Below are positions 1 through 56,809 of a stretch of DNA of 64,000 nucleotides, piece by piece. Position 1 is the first letter of the stretch, and every line of letters begins with the position of its first letter. This DNA is from Echinometra lucunter. Its lineage: Eukaryota; Echinodermata; Echinoidea; Camarodonta; Echinometridae. The stretch spans positions 62,001-126,000 of the forward strand of contig JAPZVO010000055.1 in assembly GCA_029962745.1 (NCBI GenBank), written 5' to 3'. A program made the translations under genes and the position numbers. The notes under the pieces were generated by a model. It was not told the DNA's origin. It worked only from the letters and a program-made list of their open reading frames with translations, and did not search any database.

Positions 1-101
1 CCCCCCCCCCCAACCCTCCACAAGCATATGCCTTGGCATCCATAACTTCACACAACTGACCTTATTCCCCGACCCCCCCCCCCCCCCCCCCCCCCCCCCC
101 G
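1..101. repeat. Two C homopolymer runs
   Basis: Runs of C at 1-11 and 71-100 frame a short unique segment. Such runs recur throughout the window beside TIR-type element ends. Confidence 0.8.
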
Positions 102-237
102 CCAACGCGTATGGCTAATCGATGGGAAGCGGGAATTAATATTGACCTTATGAACAGGAATCAGTGTATTCCTACTATATCTATTTCGACGTGTATACCA
201 AATTCTGAAATAGGAAACGATGCTTTCTACCATGTGT

Positions 238-520
238 GGCTGATTTGGAGGAGTTTGATTTGCTCCAAAAGGTGACCAGAAGAGTGCACTTTTCTTTAGG
301 GGTGTTACCATGACGTGATACGTTAGCACAGATTCGGATCGCCTTAGCAGCTAAATCCTTCGTCGAATGGTCGAAAGGAACGAATCGCCTGGTCGGAACT
401 AATCGCCTATGACGATCGCATTTAGTCGACCAAAGCGAATCTAATCTGCGGGTAAATATTCAGGCGATTGGTTCCGGAGGATCCAATCGACTGCCCGGAA
501 CAAATCGTCTATGACACCGG
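238..520. repeat. Dispersed repeat, copy 1 (near-identical copy at 37083-37355)
   Basis: The segment with TTCGGATCGCC, CTAAATCCTT, GACGATCGCATTTAGTCGAC and GGCGATTGGTTCCGGAGGAT is almost base-for-base repeated at 37.1-37.35 kb, same orientation. The preceding part (AGGTGACCAGAAGAG, ATGACGTGATA) is shared with indels. No coding potential. The class is unknown; the similarity suggests a young mobile element. Confidence 0.8.
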
Positions 521-876
521 CGAGCTGCCCATAGCCGACGAAAAGGTGACTTGTGATGGCGTGCTAAAAAGATATGACATGTTCGGAGGAGCGGCAAGTC
601 ATTTGTCAGGGAAGTTGTCGCTGATATTGGCAAAGACGGCTTTGTAAAACACTTAGCAGACAAGATGACCGACAACTCCGAGATGTCGCTGATCTTGTAG
701 TTATGACGGTCTTATGAAACGCGCCCCTGATCATTCTGTGGCACCATCGGCATCGCTGCACTAGTTAACGTGATCGAGTCGTGTTATCAACTCAGACAAG
801 GGGACAACTCAGCCCCGTTGCGAATAGGCCGACCAAGTTGTCCTGATCCCATCACTAAAAATTTAATGAAGTTTTT

Positions 877-956
877 TAAGGTTAGGGTTAGGGTTTAGGA
901 TAAGGGTTCAGGGTTAGGGTTGGGTTTAGGATTAGGGTTAGGATTAAAGTTAGGGT
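877..956 (+). repeat. Interstitial degenerate TTAGGG repeats
   Basis: About twelve imperfect GGTTAGGG/GGGTTTAGGAT units. TTAGGG is the animal telomere repeat. Degeneracy and the unique sequence on both sides mark this as an interstitial array rather than a chromosome end. Confidence 0.85.
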
Positions 957-1611
957 CATAGAAAATGCTGAGAGCCTGGAACAACGTACAATCAAGCCCG
1001 AGTTACCCCGGATCCTGGCCCCGAATCCTGAGCTGGTCGAGGACGGCTAGCTAGTTGCGCTAGCGATGATAACACGTGGTTTCTAATAACAGCATCATGG
1101 AGAATCCATGGTGGTACTATAACTAGTACATCGTTGCATTAATCACCCTGCGTGTTGCAAGTATGTCAGTGATTGTACACTTCTGGATGAATTCGACGTA
1201 GCACGGATGACGGGATTTCTGGCCTACGACAGGTAAGATTGTATTTTTTCATGTGAAAATGATGTTCTTTCGATCTCCACTGATAATGTACAAAGCTGAT
1301 CTGAGATTTACACAGCGCTGTCGCGAAGCGCTGTACAACTACAAGCAGGCATAGGAAATCATTGTGAACCCGGTGCAAAAATTGCGACAACATCGTGTTT
1401 GTAATTGTGATGTTCAAAGCTCAATTCTCTCAGCTACTAAAGTGACATTATCTTGGAATTGAATGTGTGATTGATGTTTTTTCACTTATACTTATTTTGA
1501 CAACTGGGAACTTCCCAAAATGATAATTTATTGCCTCGTCTGCACTCAGAATATTTCTTCTCTCCGCCGAGGGTCAACCGGAAGTTTGACCTCTCGCACA
1601 TTATAGTCTAT
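957..1611. other. No gene recognised
   Basis: Mixed-composition sequence without a convincing frame, splice-bounded exon or repeat. Confidence 0.5.
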
Positions 1612-1787
1612 TGGGGTGTTGCAAGAAAGTTGCAATCTATTGCAAGTTGCAACTGATTGTCACTGGTCAATCAAAATCATTGTTGCATGCATGCCTTCTT
1701 AAAAGGCAGACCCTGAGCCAATCAGAATTGGTTGTTTCAAAATTAGTAATTATTTGCAAATGACTGCAACCTTCTTGCAACACCCCA
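1612..1787. mobile_element. 176-bp MITE with TGGGGTGTTGC termini
   Basis: The ends are TGGGGTGTTGCAAGAA and TTCTTGCAACACCCCA, a near-perfect inverted repeat that continues inward (AGTTGCA / TGCAACC). TAT flanks both sides as a possible target duplication. No frame is present, so it is a non-autonomous DNA element. The superfamily cannot be assigned from this alone. Confidence 0.75.
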
Positions 1788-2373
1788 TATGTATGCAAAT
1801 GCCGATTATCTTCCGGGATACCGAATGGGTTCAACGCCCAAATTGTGTGTGTCTTTGTCTGATGGGTCTGGCCACCCGTAGGTCAAAACGGCGTTTTGAG
1901 TAGAGAAACTCATTGCCGATGTGAATGCGAAATAATTTGACTGAGATCTTCTATAATAGAGAAGAAAAGTTTTGATTTTACTTATTAGCAATGTTCCTGA
2001 GCCTGAGGCTCGCCAATCCGGCATTATCGTCAAAAAGGAAACCACTGTTTACTCAGTACAGCAGTGCTTCATTCAGTCACACGCATGGTTTCCTATTTCC
2101 ATCTCCATTCTCTTTGTACACAGGTGCGCACGTCATTTTAACGAGTGGTTTCCTAAACCACGGTATGGCCTCAATTTCTCCCTTTCTGCTTTATCTGATG
2201 AATGAACTGAAAATACATAGCCGTATGCTCCATATAAGCTAACGATGTTGTTTATAGGCCCCACTCAAAGACGCTTAATTTATTTAGGGTCAAACATGTG
2301 TCGGACTGTAGCGAACATTAATTGAATGTGACCTAGCTTGTTTGTTAACATACAGTATTTCATTCAGTTTCAG

Positions 2374-2563
2374 CAGTAAGTCACCGATTCTGTGTAGAAA
2401 TAGAAAGTTGCCGAGATTTTGGAGAGGCTGGAATACAATTGTGCAGTGGAAGACGCCCCAAGTAGGGCTCTCTGATGACAAGCCAGCTCTTCCGTTCAAT
2501 AAGCAAGAGGACTTAGAACAGCTAGACAGAGTCCTTCAGCAAATTCAGAGGAGAAAACAGTTA
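2374..2563 (+). pseudogene. Possible DUF4806-like gene fragment, first exon
   Basis: After a TTTCAG acceptor, the frame ends with KPALPFNKQEDLEQLDRVLQ then QIQRRKQL and a possible GTATGA donor at 2564. The pattern 'P-hydrophobic-x-(T/K)-x-E-(E/D)-L-xx-L-(D/E)' followed by a helix resembles the start of DUF4806 domains found in many marine invertebrate proteins. Joined to 3495 it would read RRKQL-VSHFNSGG, as in that family. Recognition is from memory and unverified. Confidence 0.35.
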
Positions 2564-2869
2564 GTATGATATTTAATGAGATGAAGAAAAAAAATCATAT
2601 AAAGTGATCACCCTTTTATGTTTCTGGAAAAATTAAAAGGGCATAGTCCCTTGCCCATTTAGCTATACAAGTGCAGAACCATCTTGACCAGTGCAAAGTG
2701 CAATATGTCACCCTTCTGCACAAACCTGCATGTACATGTTTTGATTCACAAACTTTCATGATGCAGCAAATGATTGTAATTTTCTCTGATCAGAAGTTGA
2801 GAATATGTATTGTTCATGAGACAGTCCTGGTACTGACACTATGAACATGGCCGACAAAGAAAGTGGACA

Positions 2870-3071
2870 AAATAAACAACCTCTCATTCTACCCTTCACA
2901 ATGGTTCTGGTAGTCAAAAGAACATCCCTTCACTGCTATTATGTTTAATCAGTAGTTCCAGGTGAATATGCACGTTACACCTGTTCCACATATTTTAGAT
3001 AACAGCAGAGAAGGGATGTTCTTTTGACCACCAGAAACATTGTGAAGGGTAGAATGAGGGGTTGTTTATTT
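2870..3071. repeat. Foldback: 72-bp arms, 58-bp loop
   Basis: Arm 2870-2941 (AAATAAACAACC...CACTGCTATTA) and arm 3000-3071 are inverted copies with about six mismatches. The shape is that of a MITE or a two-armed foldback. No coding. Confidence 0.85.
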
Positions 3072-3494
3072 TTTCCGCCTTCTTCGTCCAACATGTATAT
3101 AGCGAGAGGGCACCCAAACAAGGAAGAAAACAAGTGAGAAATTAGTAAATAAATTGTTAAATTGCACAATTGTAGAAAGAAATTGAAGTAAAGTTGATAA
3201 AAAATTTGATATAAAAACAGCTGAAATATCCAAAAGTATGCTATCTAGTAGAAATGATAATTCTTTCGTTGAATTACTTACAAAAATAATATGTGCCTTG
3301 ATTTTCATTCATAAAACCAAATTAGAGGTCTCTAAATGTGTAAGTAATATTTGTTGTATTTCTACTTCCATTCATAATGTGAATGTCAGCTTGAAAGCAT
3401 TCCAAGCCCTTGACTTGAACTGTACTATCCCTTTCACATGACAATGCATTAAACTTTGATTTTAACATCATGTCTTCCTTGCTTTCTCTCCTAG

Positions 3495-3615
3495 GTGAGC
3501 CATTTCAATTCAGGAGGATGTGCGGAGGCAGTAACCAAGATATTGGAGAGTGCAATGGAGCCCGAATTGGCAGTCAGATACAAAGAGCTTTTCTTCTTTA
3601 AAGTTCATTGTTAAT
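3495..3615 (+). pseudogene. Possible DUF4806-like gene fragment, second exon
   Basis: The acceptor TCTCCTAG ends at 3494. VSHFNSGGCAEAVTKILESA then MEPELAVRYKELFFFK resembles the DUF4806 core (GG followed by a helix and ELAxxY), but the frame soon stops at TAA. A third piece at 4051-4170 (HIRERF, stop, GVIKHYLKYVYIP) would fit the family's final helix but carries an in-frame TGA, so the gene looks decayed. Confidence 0.35.
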
Positions 3616-4224
3616 GAGTATGGATCCTTTTCTTACTGAGCTACGAGTGTATTCTGTCTGCATCTTAATGATAGCAGTTAGCTTATCTTGACCTCACACC
3701 ATATTTTTTTTTTAGATAAAAGTAAGTTGATGGATGTCCTGTAGACCTGTCAGTATTATATTACAAGGATTATAATACATGTAGTGAAATTGCCTACAGA
3801 TAAAGCTCCATCGTGTTAAGTACTATATGAATTTAAATTGCACGTATTACATAGATGTGGACATGTCGTTACTTTCAAGGTAAAGTGTGATCTAGCCAGT
3901 GTGAGTAAAGTTTCAATGACAAATTTTCCTATGAGCTTAATGGACAAATATTCCCATGAAATTCAAAGTTTTTATTTTCTTTGCTTTTGCATGTAGTATG
4001 TAATTTACCTATATCCATTAAACATTATTTTTCTGACAGATGCAGTGATCGGGGTCAGTGCCTCTTGCACATCCGTGAAAGATTTTGAGGGGTCATCAAG
4101 CACTACCTCAAGTATGTGTACATACCAACAGATGCCACAGAAAGGTCAAGCGGAACTTACAGCCCTTAGAAATTCCTGAAGAATTTCAGTCAACAAGTTT
4201 GTTGGGGTTTTTTCCTCTACATTT

Positions 4225-4675
4225 ATTTATTATTTCTTTAAAAAACACAATGCTCAAAATCCTGCTCCTAGTCTACAAGTCTCTTAACCACCCAAGTCCG
4301 GAGTACATAAATGACTGCCTGATTCGTTGTCCTCATGTTCGCAATACTCGCTCATCTTCATCTGTTTGGCTTACTCAGCGCCTTTTCAAGAAACGTGCAG
4401 GTGAAATGTCCTTCCCTGCGGTTGCTGCAAAATTGTGGAACCTGCTACAGTGAAGGCAGCCTCATCTGTAAGCCATTTCAAGAAATTCCTCAAATCCCAT
4501 CTATTTTGCTAGAGAACAATAGATTGTATGGACTAAACTGATCTTCATGGAATGACTAAGTTTTGTTTGAGTGGCCCAAACACGGAGCAGTGTATGCAGC
4601 GCTTTGTAACTGCAAGGAAAAGGCGTTATATCAAATGACTTATGGATTGGATTGGATTGGATATTTATGTTAAAG
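4225..4675 (+). mobile_element. L2-like LINE, 3' end relic with GGATT tail
   Basis: The frame MLKILLLVYKSLNHPSPEYI ... FPAVAAKLWNLLQ is the typical C-terminus of an L2/CR1-clade reverse transcriptase polyprotein. It is followed by the 3' UTR words GCAGCGCTTTGTAACTGCAA and AGGCGTTATATCAAATGA, then a GGATT pentamer tail (about 4642-4664). That is the 5'-truncated copy structure left by target-primed reverse transcription. Confidence 0.8.
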
Positions 4676-5009
4676 CAAAGGAAATGCTGCCTGGAGGTTC
4701 TAGATGTAGGGTTCAAATTGTCCCATTGCTTAGCTATATTTTTGGACTAATTTTAGGACTGTCCCACAGTATGGCAAACTCTATGATTGACGTGCTAAAA
4801 TCCTTTAGTGACCATAGGACATGTATGTACACATGTAAGTTGCATGCATTTTCATGCAACTTACATAATAGTCCAACACTGAACAGGGTAAAGATTTTCT
4901 TTTTCCTAACTGCAAATACGATATCGATGTATTCATTTTATTTTATATCTGTTATTCAAAAGTATATTTGTACTTGTGTGTGCTATCATGATACTTTTTC
5001 CAAATGATA

Positions 5010-5238
5010 TTTGTTTGTGTTATTTCAGCAAGGTGCTCTTGTTCTCTATTGTATTGTTGATTCTCATATAGATAAATTCCGTCCAAATGAGTAAATTTTT
5101 CTCTAGATACAAATATGATATTGATGTTTTTATTATGCCTCCACACACCAAAGGTGGGTGCTGAAAGCATTCAGTTTTCAGGTTGTCCATTTGTCTGTCC
5201 GTCCTGTTTTCGTTCTCATGATACATGTAACTTCAGAA
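5010..5238. repeat. Dispersed repeat with GCCTCCACACACCAAAGGTG core
   Basis: A minus-strand match of this stretch (AATACAATAGAGA-CAAGAGCACC, TTTGTATCTA-AGA) recurs in + orientation at 6440-6525. The part from 5136 on resembles 26760-26840 (CACCGAAGGTG, TTGTCCGTCCGTCC). This appears to be an old interspersed repeat into which the hAT-like elements inserted. Confidence 0.5.
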
Positions 5239-6396
5239 CAGGGGCGTAGACAACGGGAGGGGGGGGGGGAATGAGGGGTATGCATCCCCCACCACACAAG
5301 GTGGGGGATGACATGTACAATCATCCCCCCCAGGTTTTAGGGAAGGATGTTTGCTTACAATAAAACTGAATTAACATGTTTAGAAATGATAGGAACAACA
5401 ATAATGATAATAATTATTATCATTATAACAACAACAATAACAATAATAATAATATTAATAATAATAATAGTAATAATGATAATAATAAAGTAATGTACTA
5501 TTATCATTATTATTATGCCTATGATAATAATAATAGTTATCATCGTTAATGTGACTGAAATGACGATTACTATCATAACTATATCGATCATTATTCTGAT
5601 TTATGTAGTTATTTATATTACTTTTGGGTAATTCCGGCGTTATCACAGTTTTTCTGAAGTGGTGTAACAACAAAATGTTTAAAAAGATAAATAGCGTGAT
5701 GCAAATATGCAATAATGTGTGTCAGTCCATATTATATATTCGTTTGTCACGGTGCGTATATCTTCTGTTTATGTCTGTGCATCATTGGCGTAAATCCCGG
5801 GGGATGGGGGATATATCCCCCATTTTTTTGAAAGGGGGGATGACCTGTACAAATATCCCCCCATCCACTTTTTAAGGAAGAAATGATATTTGAATTAATC
5901 GTTAATAAAATTTTTAATAATCTGTCATAAACAACCATCATATGTTAGAATTTCTATTGAAAATGTTTTTTAAAACCAGTAAAGCGCTTATTTTTGGCTC
6001 GCTCGCTTCGCTCGCTCATATTTTAGAATTTTTGTTTGAAAATGCGATGGAAAACCAGAAGAGTGGTTATTTTTGGCTCGCTTGCTTCGCTCACTCATCA
6101 TATTATAGAATTTCCGTTTGAAAATGCGATTGAAAACCAGAAAAGTGGTAATTTTTAGCTCACTCGCTCGCAAGATAAAAAAAAAATTAAAATGAGTTCG
6201 ACAGAAAAAAAAAATCGGCAAAAAAGTCGATCATTCCCCCCCCCCCCCCACTCCTCAAAGTGGATTTACGCCGGTGCTGTGCATTCGGGTGTATGTGTGT
6301 GGGTGTGTGTGTATCTGTATGCGAAATTGATCCTCGATTTCTCGTGAACGGAAAATCACCCCCCCCCCCAGGTGTAAGAACCTGTCTACGCCACTG
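5239..6396 (+). mobile_element. hAT-like non-autonomous element, left arm of a giant inverted repeat
   Basis: Starts CAGGGGCGTAGACAACGG and ends TGTCTACGCCACTG. CAGNGGCG-type termini are characteristic of hAT elements. Inside are G-runs, an ATT/ATA triplet tract (5395-5475), a segment with the GCTCGCTTCGCTCGC motif (5999-6170), and a CA-rich part. It has no transposase. No 8-bp target duplication is visible. The inverted partner is 7170-8446. Confidence 0.7.
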
Positions 6397-6647
6397 CTTA
6401 TCACACACATTATGATATTGAGCAAAGTTGAAAAAGGTAGACATCAGTATATTTTTTGTATCTACAGAACACAGAGATATCAGAATTTAGAAATACAATA
6501 GAGAGCAAGAGCACCTGGCCGAGATAACACGAACTATATGAATCTTCAGCCGCATGCCATCAAAATTTATGCCTATGCCATTGCCAGATTGAAAATAATA
6601 TGACATATTTATGTTGATTATTTTTCATTTTAATGTATACAAACAAT

Positions 6648-7169
6648 GACATCTTTGACGTTGCGATTTCCAAATCTACTCAGACCACTGTCCCTCTAAT
6701 ATGCATTAATGAGCTAAGTTTGAAGTTGAACAAAGAGTTTTAAGTTATCCCACGAACAAGCAATCTTCATGTATATGATCTTTGAACTTTGAATTTTAAC
6801 CTTGAGACACCAAAATCTAATGAGGTTATTGTCCCTCCCATATGCATACATAAGGCAAGTTTATCCGTCCGTGGTTGAGTTATGGTGAGAATGAACCATT
6901 TCTATGTACATAAAACCACTATGACCTTTGACCTCTAAATCTTTGAGATCATATTTTCTCTCCCTGTATCACCCAAGTATGAAGTTGATCTGTTGAATGG
7001 TTTATAAGTTATCGTGAGAAAGAGCCATTGTCCTGTAAATAACGCCTATGACCTTTGAGCTTGGACCTTGTAACCCCAAGATCTAATGATGACTAATCAG
7101 ATGTCGTCCCTCTCATATGGCTGCATACATGAGCCAAGTTTGAAGTTAATCTTCCATATGGTTCTTAAG
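6648..7169 (+). repeat. Tandem repeat, about four units of 127-146 bp
   Basis: Units start at about 6648, 6775, 6921 and 7048 with (A/T)GAC-TTTGA-CTT. Each continues through an AAATCTAATGAGG-like word, TGTCCCTCCCATATGCATACAT, AAGTTTGAAGTTGAT and AGTTATCGTGAGAA. It fills the spacer of the 5.2-8.4 kb inverted repeat. A related, looser version is at 26930-27200. Confidence 0.7.
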
Positions 7170-8446
7170 CAGTGGCGTAGACAGGTTCTTACACCCGGGG
7201 GGGATGATTTGCCGTTCACGAGAAATCGAGGATCAATTTCGTATACAGATACACACACACCCACACGCCCACACACACACACACACACTCACACACATAC
7301 ACCCGAATGAACAGCACCGGCGTAAATCTACTTTGAGGAGTGTGGGGGGGGGATGAGCGACTTTTTTGCCGATTTTTTTTCTGTCAAACTCACACTTAAG
7401 TATAAACGCACGCCCTCACCCACCTGCACAGACCCCCATACACACATTTTAATTTTTATCTTGCGAGCGAGCGAGCTAAAATTTACCACTTTTCTGGTTT
7501 TCCATCGCCTTTTCAAACAAAAATTCTAAAATATGATGAGCGAGCGAAGCGAACGAGCCAAAAATAAGCGCTTTTCTGGTTTTCCATCACATTTTCAATG
7601 GAAATTCTAAAATATGAGCGAGCGAAGCAAGCGAGCCAAAAATAAGTGCTTTACGGGTTTTAAATCGCTTTTTCAATAGAAATTCTAACATATGATGGTT
7701 GTTTATGACAGATTATTAAAAATTTTATTAACGATTAATTCAAATATCATTTCTTCCTTAAAAAGTGGGTGGGGGATATTTGTACAGGCCATCCCCCCTC
7801 TCAAAAAAGTGGGGATATATACCCCCATCCAACGGGATTTACGCCAATGATGCACAGACATAAATAGAAGATATACGCACCGTGACAAACGAATATAGAA
7901 TATGGACTGACACACATTATTGCATATTTGCATCACGCTATTTATCTTTTTAAACATTTTGTTGTTACACCACTTCAGAAAAACTGTGACAGCGCCGAAA
8001 TTACCCAAAAGTAATATAAATAACTACATAAATCAGAATAATGATCGATATAGTTCTGATGGTCATTTCAGTCACATTAACGATGATGATGATGATTACT
8101 AATATTATCATATGCATAATAATACTAATACTATTACTACTAATAATAATGATAATACATTACCTATTATTGTTGTTATTATTATTATTATTACTATTAT
8201 TACTATTATTATTTTTATTATTATTGTTATTGTTGTTAAAATGATAATAATTATTATCATTATTGCTGTTCCTATAATTTCTAAACATGTTAATTCAGTT
8301 TAATTGTAAGCAAACATCCTTCCCTAAAACCTGGGGGATGATTGTACATATCATCCCCCCCCCCCACCTTGTGTTTGTGTGGTGGGGGATGCATACCCCT
8401 CATTTCCGCCCCCCCCCCCCCCCCCCCCCCGCTGTCTACGCTCCTG
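7170..8446 (-). mobile_element. hAT-like non-autonomous element, right arm of a giant inverted repeat
   Basis: Starts CAGTGGCGTAGACAGG and ends CTGTCTACGCTCCTG. It is the reverse complement of 5239-6396 in the same internal order, with an expanded ATT tract (8090-8240) and a long C run (8409-8430). The arms are far more alike in unique parts (for example AGGAAGAAATGATATTTGAA) than in microsatellites. No transposase. Confidence 0.7.
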
Positions 8447-8620
8447 ATCCCAAGTCGTGAAATTCACGACCCGCGGCGCGAAAATTCAGGACTGGGATGC
8501 AAAGTGTGCACCACGGGTCCTGAATTTCGCAACACGGGTCGTGAATTTCACGACTTGGGATGCAAAGTCCAGGACCTTGGATGCGAAATTCACGTCGCAC
8601 ATGACCTGTTGTTGAGGGTA
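8447..8620. repeat. Minisatellite of about 20-bp GAATTTCACGACTTGGGATGC-like units
   Basis: Imperfect units of the type (C)GTGAATTTCACGACCCGGGATGCGAAA are followed by TGTTGTTGAGGGTACTTCAGG. The same unit plus the same junction, inverted, occurs at 29065-29265, and the TACTTCAGGGCCACCATA junction alone at 29729-29748. The frames on both strands here are by-products of the repeat. Confidence 0.7.
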
Positions 8621-9534
8621 CTTCAGGGCCACCATAGAAAAGCGATGGGGTTACGTTGGATGAGAGGTGCCATAGTTGAAGTCGTGTAAGTGGGTATGGG
8701 GTCTGTTTCGTCGTGTGGGGGCCCTGGACCGGGGAAGCCATTCTGTAAGGGGTGGGTTGTGGAGTGTGGGGTCTTCGACGGAGCCGTGCTTCTTGTACCA
8801 ACATTACGGTGGCTCTTTTATTGTTACGGTTTCTACATCTTTCTTGTCACTTTATCTTATTTTATTTTATTTTTCTAATCTTTTTATGTTTATATTTTTT
8901 CTGTTTATTTTTGCCCAGTTATTACCAGTGACTTGTTAATCATTGCTATTGTCTTGTAAATATTGTAATTCATACATGATTAAAAATAAATAAAACATAT
9001 AAACATAATGAGTGTGCGATTTTGACATGCACATTCCTCTTCGTATAAAGCCCCATCTCCCACCTCTGCCCGACACCAATCAAGCATGGTGTACGTGTAT
9101 GAACAAATGCCGGCCTATTATTTTCCTAATACGTAAAATAGGAAATAAGCGAAATGGAACTAATTCGATCTATTTCTCGACCTCTTTATACTATCTCATC
9201 GGATATGCTGTTAAATTTACAACCTTACAAAACTTATTTAGTTAATTGTGTTAGCACATGCAAAACATCAAACGTGAATATTTTTTTCTTTCCCTTCTGT
9301 CATTCAAATAATATCTTAAATCATAGTAACTTATTTCCCATTAATCTTACAAAGAAAATGATTGACATGATCCCGCGTTACATTTCTTACGCAGGCGCAA
9401 TTTACAATATTCAATTGTCACAACTACATGTATGTTTCACATTGCATGTGAAGCGTCCAAAGCTTTTCTAATTCTATATTCGTATATTCGTAGGGGGGGG
9501 GGCTTACCTGTAACATGTTCACTTCGGCATTTCC

Positions 9535-9655
9535 AGAGCCCTTTCCAGAGCTGACATTTTTACTTCTGACATTTTTACCACTGAAATTTTTACCTCTGAC
9601 AAGTTTACCTCTGACATTTTTACCTCTGACATTTTTTCCTCTGACATTTTCAAAA
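9535..9655. repeat. Minisatellite, 17-18 bp TTTTTACCTCTGACA units
   Basis: About seven units of CTGACATTTTTACCT with small changes. The minus frame (NVRGKNVRGKLVRGKN) is repetitive translation, not a gene. A short echo (CCCTCTGACACGTTTACCCC) is at 28608-28630. Confidence 0.75.
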
Positions 9656-9679
9656 TAATTCAAACTTTTCTGCCATGTT

Positions 9680-9966
9680 TTAATCTGTTCATTTGCAATT
9701 GTATATTTATGATTTATCTTTTACAACTCTGTGAACATGTCGTTTTTAGAATTTATTATGAATATTTTTATCAATGCATTTTATGTAATGTACTTTACTA
9801 GCTTTGTCAATGAGTTTCTGTGTAATTCCGTATTTAAATATTTTTACTTGCAATTGTATTTTGTATTTGTAAATTATTCAAAACTTTGTAAAAGCATGTG
9901 CAATTCAGTTTTTATTACTGCAAGAAATGCTTTTTAATATACCATGAATTGAATTGAATTGAAGTT
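9680..9966 (+). mobile_element. Probable LINE 3' end with GAATT tail
   Basis: An AT-rich stretch with several TTGTAAATTATTC-like words ends in tandem GAATT units (9946-9964). Such short tandem tails mark the 3' end of CR1/L2-clade LINEs, as at 4642-4664. No coding part is preserved. Confidence 0.45.
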
Positions 9967-10080
9967 TACTCCGAACCGTAAATTGTGCACGGTAAGCTGT
10001 TTTCTTGTCCACAAATATCATCTTAACAATTAAGTGTGTTGTTGATATAATTAGCATTATTATGCTTGTTATTCATATTT

Positions 10081-10212
10081 TCCTTCTTCTTCTTCTTCTT
10101 CTTCTTCTTCTTCTCCTCCTCCTCCTCCTCCTTCTCCTCCTCCTTCTTCTCCTTCTTCTTCTTCTTCTTCTTCTCCTTCTTCTTCTTCTTCTTATTATTA
10201 TTATTATTACTG
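10081..10212. repeat. CTT/CTC triplet microsatellite
   Basis: About 40 triplets of CTT interrupted by CTC, then TTA. It lies about 200 bases upstream of the first atlastin coding exon. The long poly-Leu and Lys/Glu frames here are repeat translation. Confidence 0.9.
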
Positions 10213-10409
10213 TTATCATCATTATCATTATGATTTTCAATTACTTCTACTGTTATTATAATTGTTTTTATCACAATATATTTTTATTTCCATCTGTTTT
10301 GCCAAATCAATCTGCAGAGTTAGGGGTCCAGAACTTTTCTAAATTCATAATTGTAGTATGGAATGATTCAGCTTTTCTCTTTCAATTCTTAATTTTCCTT
10401 CACATGCAG

Positions 10410-56809
<46,400 letters not shown>

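Noticed and set aside
877..956. Possible chromosome end because of TTAGGG-like repeats
   Set aside because: The repeats are degenerate and few, and unique sequence continues on both sides.
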